A DNA stretch of 13,087 nucleotides from DATNBT01 sp964579765 (GTDB lineage Bacteria > Acidobacteriota > Vicinamibacteria > Vicinamibacterales > CAVVIG01). Under the pieces are notes generated by a model. That model was not told where the DNA came from. It made no database searches and worked only from the letters and a program-made list of their open reading frames with translations. The DNA lies in contig CAZOIK010000148.1 of the NCBI GenBank assembly GCA_964579765.1, positions 1-13,087 on the forward strand. Reading direction: 5' to 3'. A program made the translations under genes and the position numbers. How positions within the stretch are numbered: the first letter of the stretch is position 1; the number at the start of each line of letters is the position of its first letter. Below are positions 8,399-13,087 of this stretch, in pieces.

Positions 8399-8881
8399 AT
8401 GGATGCGATTCTGCTGGACATTCCAGATATCAAGGGCGAGAGCAACATCAAGGGGTACGAAGACAAGATCCAGGTGCTGAGCTTCAGCCACAGCGTCGCG
8501 ATGCAGGTGACGGGCGACGTCTCCAACACGGAGCGGACCTCGGGCCGGCCGAACCACCAGGACCTGACGATCACGAAGTACGTCGATCTGGCGACCTGCC
8601 CGCTGATCGCGGCGTGCAACGCGGGCACGAACCTGAAGAAGGTAACGCTGACCGTCGGGCGCAACGACGCCGGCGCCGTTCTGCCGTATCTCGTCTACAC
8701 GCTCGAGAACACGATCGTCTCGTCGGCCTCGCTCAGCTCGGGCGGCGGCGATCGGCCCACGGAAACCTTCACGCTGAACTACACGAAGATCTCGTGGGCC
8801 TTCACCGAGCAGAAGGGCGACATGGGCAAGAAGGGCAACAACGGCGCCGTATGGGATCTGGCGAAAAACGAGGCGGCGTAG
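8399..8881 (+). CDS. hcp: Hcp, T6SS inner-tube protein
   Basis: A 160-residue Hcp, the hexameric ring protein that stacks into the expelled T6SS tube and can also carry small effectors. Family features are the opening MDAILLDIPDIKGES, then KIQVLSFSHSV (23-33), RPNHQDLTITKYVD (50-63), LIAACNAGTNLKKVTLTVGR (69-88), TLENTIVSS (101-109) and a C-terminal TFTLNYTKISWAF strand (123-135). Length is standard, with no C-terminal effector extension. The ATG at 8399 has a good AGGTGA ribosome-binding site at 8389-8394, nearly the same leader as tssA. Unlike its neighbours, hcp is separated from the upstream gene by about 100 bases containing a structured repeat. That arrangement could give it separate translation or mRNA processing, which would suit a protein needed in large amounts; this is inference. 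Confidence 0.97.
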   Translation: MDAILLDIPDIKGESNIKGYEDKIQVLSFSHSVAMQVTGDVSNTERTSGRPNHQDLTITKYVDLATCPLIAACNAGTNLKKVTLTVGRNDAGAVLPYLVYTLENTIVSSASLSSGGGDRPTETFTLNYTKISWAFTEQKGDMGKKGNNGAVWDLAKNEAA

Positions 8882-8916
8882 CTACCGGAGGGCCGAGGAC
8901 CGCTCCGGCCTCGCGG

Positions 8917-9396
8917 GTGCTGCTGTTCGATCGGCTCTTCGACTTCGAGCCGCAGCAGACCGAGGAAGCGCAGCCGCGCCGGGTGCTCCGGCGCGGCGCG
9001 GTCGTCGATTCGATTCGCACGGAGCTGCTGCGCCTGCTCAATTCGAGGTGCGCGGCCAGCTTCGACGTCGTCGACGGCAGTGTCCGGACGGTGCTCAACT
9101 ACGGCCTGCCCGATTTCCTCGCCCTCAACCCGACGCGCGAGCGCGATCGGCAGCGGCTCGTCCGCGCGATCACGGACGCGATCCGCGCGTACGAACCGCG
9201 GCTGCGCGGTCCGGTCGTGATCGCGACGCCGCACCCGGAGCGCCCGGGGGCGCTGTCGCTGACGGTCGAGGGCACCGTCATGCTGGACAACCTCGCGGAA
9301 GCCGTGTCGTTCCCGCTACTCGTCGAGGCGCGGGGCGGCGCCATCCGCCCGGCGGCGCCGTCGCCGGATTCGTCCACCGACGGAACGGCTCGATGA
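8917..9396 (+). CDS. tssE: TssE, T6SS baseplate wedge protein (gp25-like)
   Basis: About 159 residues of the GPW/gp25-like family; TssE is a baseplate wedge component related to phage T4 gp25 and helps nucleate the sheath. The opening VLLFDRLFDFEP, the segment RTELLRLLNSR and NYGLPDF (61-67) are diagnostic, followed by the helix RQRLVRAITDAIRAYEPRL. The start is uncertain. GTG 8917 puts the conserved LLFDRL motif at the N-terminus, as in relatives, but has no well-spaced ribosome-binding site: GGAGGG at 8887-8892 and GAGGA at 8895-8899 are too far upstream. An in-frame ATG at 8851 would add 22 residues and overlap the hcp end. The TGA overlaps the tssF ATG (9393-9396), indicating coupling. 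The C-terminal tail (about residues 142-159, Ala/Pro/Ser-rich) is probably disordered. Confidence 0.9.
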   Translation: MLLFDRLFDFEPQQTEEAQPRRVLRRGAVVDSIRTELLRLLNSRCAASFDVVDGSVRTVLNYGLPDFLALNPTRERDRQRLVRAITDAIRAYEPRLRGPVVIATPHPERPGALSLTVEGTVMLDNLAEAVSFPLLVEARGGAIRPAAPSPDSSTDGTAR

Positions 9397-11213
9397 ACGA
9401 GTCGGACGACTCGCTCAGGTACTACCTCGACGAGCTCGCGTACCTGCGGCGCATGGGGCGCGAGTTCGCGCACCTCTACCCGAAGATCGCCGCGCGGCTC
9501 GAAATTGCCGACGGCCTCAGCACGGATCCGCACGTCGAGCGGCTCATTGAGTCGTTCGCGTTTCTCATGGCGCGCCTCGAGCGGCGTCTCGATCTCGAAC
9601 TGCCCGAGATCAGCGCGACGATGCTCGGCGTGCTGTATCCGCATCTCGTCAACCCCGTACCGCCGCTCGCGATTGCGCGGTTCGAGGTCGATCCCGCGCA
9701 GAGCAAGGCGACCACCGGCCGCGTGATCCCGCGGCATACGCGGCTCTTCGCGCAGAGCCGCGACGGCCACGTCTGCCGCTTCCGGACGGCGTATCCGGTG
9801 GAGCTGTGGCCGCTCGACGTGGTCGGCGTCGATCTGCAGCCGCGCGCCGCCTTCAGCAGCCTCGACGCTCGGCACGACATCAGCTCGGTGGTGCGGATCC
9901 GCCTCGAGACGCGCGGTACGGTGCTGGACGAGTTGAGCCTCACGCAACTGCGGTTTCATCTCAACGGCGATTCCACGCTCACCGGCGCACTCTACGATCT
10001 GCTCGGCAGCGGACTCGGCGGCATCGCGCTGACCACAGACGTGACATCCGAGCCGGTGTTCCTGCCCGCCGACGCGCTCGTGCCCGTCGGCTTCGGCGCC
10101 GACGAGGATGTGATTCCGGGCGCGCCGCCGGCGCATCCGGGTTACCGGCTGCTGCAGGAGTATCTGCACTTCCCGGCGAAGTTTCACTTCTTCGATCTCA
10201 TCGGCCTCGATCGCTGCCGCGGCGATCGGACGCTGAAGGGGCGCAGCCTCGACATCCTGCTGTTGCTTCGCCAGACGCCGGCGACGCGGCTGCCGATCGA
10301 CCGCGACACGATCCTGCTCGGCTGCACGCCGGTGCAGAACGTCTTCCCGAAAACGACCGAGCCGATCCGCGTCGATCACCGCAGCCTCGAGCACCGCGTC
10401 GTCGGCGATGTGCGACGCGAGGCGATCACCGAGATCCACTCGATTCAGTCAGTGTCGGCCTCGTCGGATCCCGAGAAGCGGACCGCGGAGATCCAGCCGT
10501 TCTTCTCGTTTCGCCACCGGCCGGGCGAGCAGGCGCACACGGCGTTCTGGCACGCGCGCCGCGCGGCGACGGGCCGCGCCGACGTGCCCGGCACCGACAT
10601 GTGGCTCAGCTTCGTGGATCTCGAGTTCCATCCAACCGAACCGCCGGCCCACGTGCTCTACGCGCACACTCTCTGCACAAACCGCGAGCTCGCCGTGCAG
10701 ATTCCTCCGGGCGCGACGCTGCAGATCGAAGAGAAAGCGCCGGTCACGCGCATTACGTGTCTCAGCCGCCCGACCAACACGGCGTACCCGGCCGTCGGCG
10801 GCGCGACGCTGTGGAAGCTCGTGTCGAACCTGACGCTGGGGCATCTGTCGCTCTCGAATCAGCCGCAAGGGCTGGACGCGCTGCGCGAGATCCTGCGCCT
10901 GTACAACTTCTCGAGCAGCCCGTTCATCGAGCGGCAGATCGAAGGCATCCGCGAGATGCAGACGCGCCCGGTGGTCGGCCGCGTCGGCGGCGACGCGTGG
11001 CGCGGCTTCTGCCGCGGCACCGAAGTGACGCTCGTGTTCGACGAAGCCCAGTACGTCGGCGGCAGCGCGTTTCTGTTCGCCTCCGTCCTGCACCATTTCT
11101 TCGGGTTGCATGCCGCCGTCAACTCGTTCACGCAGGTGGTGATGCGGAGCCTGCAGCGCGAGCAGCCCTGGAAGCGCTGGCCGCCGCTCGCCGGCGCGCA
11201 GCACGTCTTCTGA
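9393..11213 (+). CDS. tssF: TssF (VasA/ImpG), T6SS baseplate protein
   Basis: A 606-residue TssF, a baseplate wedge subunit related to phage T4 gp6 that normally works as a TssF2-TssG complex with TssE and TssK. The N-terminus carries the family signature YYLDELAYLRRMGREFAHLY (10-29), then DPHVERLIESFAFLMARL (45-62) and LYPHLVNPVP (81-90). Later blocks include the central FHFFDLIGLDRC region, QPFFSFRH, LYAHTLCTNRELAVQIP, the TRITCLSRPT segment, and the C-terminal WRGFCRGTEVTLVFDEAQY followed by HHFFGLHAAVNSFTQ. Length is typical and the gene is intact. ATG 9393 overlaps the tssE stop. Only 4 bases separate its TGA from the next gene. That next gene is not recognisable as tssG, which is unusual because tssG commonly follows tssF. 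Confidence 0.96.
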   Translation: MNESDDSLRYYLDELAYLRRMGREFAHLYPKIAARLEIADGLSTDPHVERLIESFAFLMARLERRLDLELPEISATMLGVLYPHLVNPVPPLAIARFEVDPAQSKATTGRVIPRHTRLFAQSRDGHVCRFRTAYPVELWPLDVVGVDLQPRAAFSSLDARHDISSVVRIRLETRGTVLDELSLTQLRFHLNGDSTLTGALYDLLGSGLGGIALTTDVTSEPVFLPADALVPVGFGADEDVIPGAPPAHPGYRLLQEYLHFPAKFHFFDLIGLDRCRGDRTLKGRSLDILLLLRQTPATRLPIDRDTILLGCTPVQNVFPKTTEPIRVDHRSLEHRVVGDVRREAITEIHSIQSVSASSDPEKRTAEIQPFFSFRHRPGEQAHTAFWHARRAATGRADVPGTDMWLSFVDLEFHPTEPPAHVLYAHTLCTNRELAVQIPPGATLQIEEKAPVTRITCLSRPTNTAYPAVGGATLWKLVSNLTLGHLSLSNQPQGLDALREILRLYNFSSSPFIERQIEGIREMQTRPVVGRVGGDAWRGFCRGTEVTLVFDEAQYVGGSAFLFASVLHHFFGLHAAVNSFTQVVMRSLQREQPWKRWPPLAGAQHVF

Positions 11214-11217
11214 CGCC

Positions 11218-12321
11218 ATGCCGTTCTGGCGCACCAGCCCGCCGGCCGCGCCGGCGCTCACGCCCGGAGAGCTCGACGCCGCCATCCGCCGGCAGATCGA
11301 AGCGACGCGCGATCTGTCGGCGCTCGTACGCGGTCTCGGCTTCGACGTCGGGTTCGCGGCGTCGGCCCGCGGACTCGTCGCCGGCCTGAAGTCGGCGATC
11401 CGCGCCGACGTCCGCGACTTCGCGGAGCTCAAGGCCGCCGTTGCCTCGGCGTGCGCGCAGATGGCTGACGGCGACGCCTGTTTCGACGCGAGCGATCGCG
11501 CGCTGCTCGACGAAGTGGCGGCGGCGGGCGATGATCGCGACGCCGTCCTGCGCGTGCTTAACCGCGATCCGGTCGCGGCGCAGCTGCCGTTCATCGAGCG
11601 GATTCCCGTGAAGCGCGGCGGGCTTGTGTCGTGGCGGACGCCGGTGGACGAGACCATCGTCAGCAAGCGGCCGCACGACTCGGCGGCGTTTGCGCAGCTG
11701 CTCGACGAACTTGACGCGGCGTTCGCCAAGCCGCAGCGTTCGTACCGCGAGCCGCCGCGCAAGGACGTTCTCGAAGCCCTCGAGCGCGTGCGGCGCGACA
11801 GCCAGCGCGAGCACGCGTACCTGCCGACCTCGCTCCGTTTCCTCGATCAGACGGTGGAGACGTTCCTCGCGCACGGCGCCGCGTCCAACTCCGGCGCGCG
11901 GTTCGAACAGCTGCAGAACCTGCTGCGGCGTCTGACGCGCGCCGAGCATGCGCTGGCCGCCGGCGATCCGCCTGGGGCAAACGACGTCGCGACGCTCGCC
12001 AGCGACTACGTGGTCGCGGCGTGGCTGCACGCGCCGAGCCTCACGAATCGTCTCGTCGCGCTGCTGCTCGCGCCGTCCTGCATCTCGGTGTCGGTGTGGT
12101 ACCGGCGCCGGCGGTTTCTGCGCGTCGTGGATCTGCTGCGGCAGGAAGTCGCTGACGGACACTACGACGGCACGGAGGTCGCGCGCCGTCTCCAGCAGCT
12201 CGAAGCAGGCGGCGCGTTCTTCAGCAGCCTTGTCTATCCTCTGCTGCGGTTATCGCAGGCGCCGAAGATCAAGGCGCCGATCACGTCAGCGCGAGGAACG
12301 GCGCCGGCCGATCGCGCATAG
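11218..12321 (+). CDS. Uncharacterised helical protein in the T6SS operon (tssG position)
   Basis: A 367-residue protein that I do not recognise. It starts 4 bases after tssF with no clear ribosome-binding site, so it is probably translated by reinitiation as part of the T6SS operon. By eye it is mostly alpha-helical, rich in Ala, Arg, Asp and Leu. There is a Pro/Ala-rich N-terminus (residues 8-17), an Arg-rich helix around 185-198, and a hydrophobic stretch at about 263-295 interrupted by polar residues. That stretch is followed by the basic YRRRR at 295-299, which could be an amphipathic or membrane-associated helix. No signal peptide, Walker motif, zinc site or catalytic signature is evident. 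The residues expected of TssG (an N-terminal F-Q-RLLE helix and the 'GL.GP.GPLP' motif) are absent. Compact codon usage and dense packing say it is a real gene; a baseplate, chaperone/adaptor or effector-related role is only a guess. Its last 41 bases overlap the convergent small gene. Confidence 0.8.
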   Translation: MPFWRTSPPAAPALTPGELDAAIRRQIEATRDLSALVRGLGFDVGFAASARGLVAGLKSAIRADVRDFAELKAAVASACAQMADGDACFDASDRALLDEVAAAGDDRDAVLRVLNRDPVAAQLPFIERIPVKRGGLVSWRTPVDETIVSKRPHDSAAFAQLLDELDAAFAKPQRSYREPPRKDVLEALERVRRDSQREHAYLPTSLRFLDQTVETFLAHGAASNSGARFEQLQNLLRRLTRAEHALAAGDPPGANDVATLASDYVVAAWLHAPSLTNRLVALLLAPSCISVSVWYRRRRFLRVVDLLRQEVADGHYDGTEVARRLQQLEAGGAFFSSLVYPLLRLSQAPKIKAPITSARGTAPADRA

Positions 12322-12484
12322 TCCGGCCGGGGACGGCGCGGACCGGCGCGTCGGGGCGGGCACGCTGCCATTCCACGCCGGCGACGAAGCCGAGGCCGAG
12401 CGCGAGCAGCAGCAGCAGGACGCACGCCGTCACGGCCATGCGCCACTCGGCGCGCGTGAACGCGAGCTCGCGCATCTCGGTCAT
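12281..12484 (-). CDS. Small single-span membrane protein coupled to the PAAR-like gene
   Basis: A 67-residue open frame on the - strand whose ATG (12484-12482) overlaps the TGA of the upstream PAAR-like gene (ATGA), a classic coupled start. A longer frame from 12544 exists, but it would lie inside the PAAR-like gene and add an unlikely basic leader. The protein has a short polar N-terminus (MTEMRELAFTRAEWR), one strong hydrophobic helix at about residues 17-37 (CVLLLLLALGLGFVAGV in its core) and a Pro/Arg-rich tail of about 30 residues. Its end overlaps the 3' end of the convergent + strand gene by 41 bases. No family is recognised. Linkage to a PAAR-like gene suggests an immunity, anchoring or effector-handling role, but nothing in the sequence proves this. 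The hydrophobic helix and the exact overlap argue that it is a real gene. Confidence 0.68.
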   Translation of the reverse strand: MTEMRELAFTRAEWRMAVTACVLLLLLALGLGFVAGVEWQRARPDAPVRAVPGRTMRDRPAPFLALT

Positions 12485-12867
12485 GGTACCTGCACGGTCG
12501 TCTGTCCCGGCGAGACGATCTGGATGACGCCGCCCCAGTTGCACATCAGCTTTGACGACTCGTTGAGCGCGGGCATGTTACCGATGAGGACGGTCGGCGC
12601 GCCCGGCACCCACGGGGCCGTCGTCATCGGCACGCACGGCATCGGCGTGAGCGCGCCGAGCGCGGCGGCGGTGGCGGCGGCGACGGTCGGGTTCGCCAGC
12701 GAGTTGCACATGCCGAACGGCGGGACGTTGACGATCGGCTGATGGTCCATGATTGTCGCGGCCGGCGTCGTCGTCAGCACCTGGTTCGAAGGCAGCACGA
12801 CCAGCGTGCTCGGCGCCGCGCCGAAGCTGCACTGCAAATTCGCCCCCATGCAGACCTGAATGCCCAT
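12481..12867 (-). CDS. PAAR-like protein (DUF4280), candidate T6SS spike tip
   Basis: A 128-residue DUF4280/PAAR-like protein. PAAR proteins form the sharpened tip on the VgrG spike and often carry or recruit toxins; DUF4280 proteins are regarded as PAAR-like. Here the protein is just the tip domain with no toxin extension. Family hallmarks are the opening VCMGANLQCSFGAAPS, VLPSNQVLTT, ATIMDHQPIVNVPPFGMC (38-54), SLANPTVAAATAAALGALTP (56-75), PMPCVPMTTAPWVPG, VLIGNMPALNESSKLMCNWG (93-112) and VIQIVSPGQ. Five cysteines (6, 13, 54, 78, 109) and His42 could include metal ligands, though this is not established here. The start at 12867 has GAGGA (minus-strand reading of 12875-12879) at good spacing. 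It follows a MORN_2-like gene by 10 bases and overlaps the small membrane-protein gene, forming a three-gene unit convergent to the main operon. Confidence 0.92.
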   Translation of the reverse strand: MGIQVCMGANLQCSFGAAPSTLVVLPSNQVLTTTPAATIMDHQPIVNVPPFGMCNSLANPTVAAATAAALGALTPMPCVPMTTAPWVPGAPTVLIGNMPALNESSKLMCNWGGVIQIVSPGQTTVQVP

Positions 12868-12877
12868 CGCGTGGTCC

Positions 12878-13087
12878 TCAGCGTCTCGCGTCCCGCTGTT
12901 TCGGGCACGGCACCGCGCGGCCAGCCTCGAAGCACAGCCGCTCTCTCACGCGGCCGTTCTCGTCGAAGCGCGTCGTCTCGCCGTGCAGCTTGTTCGCGCG
13001 AAAGCGCTGGATCTCGCGCGTGTGGCCGTCGGGATAGTACTCGGTCGACGGGCCGTTGAGCGCGCCGGCGGCGTACGTGGCGCGGCG
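12878..13087 (-). CDS. MORN_2/YwqK-like repeat protein (3' part, 5' truncated at window edge)
   Basis: A frame on the - strand is open from the right edge to TGA at 12880-12878, giving 69 codons of a longer protein. It contains two tandem 24-residue units, residues 10-33 and 34-57 of the visible part. They align as L-N/H-G-x-S/T-T-x-Y/F-x-P/E-D/N-G-x-x-R-E (LNGPSTEYYPDGHTRE and LHGETTRFDENGRVRE). This is the MORN_2 repeat pattern seen in YwqK-type proteins, which are often annotated as toxin-antitoxin or immunity-like components and occur near polymorphic toxin loci. The tail is short and basic. Ten bases separate it from the PAAR-like gene, so they are probably co-transcribed. The N-terminus (signal peptide or other domains) is outside the window, so localisation and function are unknown. 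Confidence 0.78.
   Translation of the reverse strand, partial: RRATYAAGALNGPSTEYYPDGHTREIQRFRANKLHGETTRFDENGRVRERLCFEAGRAVPCPKQRDARR

Noticed and set aside
9099..10439. 446-residue open frame on the - strand opposite tssE/tssF
   Set aside because: Shadow of TssE/TssF codon bias; no domain seen.
11218..12321. Calling the gene after tssF tssG by position
   Set aside because: None of the expected TssG sequence motifs are visible, so position alone was not considered sufficient.
11948..12742. 264-residue + strand frame whose C-terminal half has Gly/Ala/Thr-rich sequence
   Set aside because: It runs through the unknown gene in another frame and then antisense to the PAAR-like gene, which has clear DUF4280 motifs.
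1..13087. Locus as an extracellular contractile injection system rather than T6SS
   Set aside because: TssL and TssM, the membrane-anchoring proteins that define T6SS, are both present and intact.

Overview
The window is the core of a type VI secretion system (T6SS) locus from a very GC-rich bacterium. Eight complete core genes and the 3' end of a ninth lie head-to-tail on the + strand: tssK (3' end only), tssL, tssM, tssA, tssB, tssC, hcp, tssE and tssF. An unrecognised 367-residue gene follows tssF. A short convergent module lies on the - strand at the right edge. I favour a member of the Acidobacteriota, possibly class Vicinamibacteria. This rests on base composition and on a palindromic element between tssC and hcp that resembles, from memory, repeats scattered through such genomes. 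It is an inference, not a proof.

Layout. 1-394: end of the baseplate-to-membrane connector TssK. 400-5165: TssL and TssM of the inner-membrane complex, coupled by a 4-base overlap. 5184-6305: the assembly protein TssA, with an Asn/Gly-rich linker. 6346-8300: sheath proteins TssB and TssC, overlapping by 4 bases. 8301-8398: the only sizeable non-coding gap, holding a predicted three-way-junction repeat just before hcp. 8399-8881: the tube protein Hcp. About 8917-11213: baseplate proteins TssE and TssF, overlapping by 4 bases. 11218-12321: an unknown, probably helical protein in the slot where tssG usually sits. 12281-13087 (- strand): a MORN_2/YwqK-like repeat protein (5' partial), a DUF4280 PAAR-like tip protein, and a 67-residue single-span membrane protein whose start overlaps the PAAR-like stop codon.

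How the parts fit. TssL and TssM anchor the machine in the inner membrane. TssK, TssE and TssF belong to the baseplate. TssA guides tube and sheath polymerisation, TssB/TssC form the contractile sheath, and Hcp forms the expelled tube. The PAAR-like protein is a candidate spike tip or effector carrier. tssG, tssH (clpV), tssJ and vgrG are not in the window and presumably lie outside it. The least explained parts are the unknown gene after tssF, the small membrane-protein gene coupled to the PAAR-like gene, the structured repeat before hcp, and a TssM with a shortened membrane anchor and degenerate nucleotide-switch motifs. No RNA genes, CRISPR arrays, insertion sequences or convincing promoters or terminators were seen. 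No gene-free stretch exceeds 98 bases.
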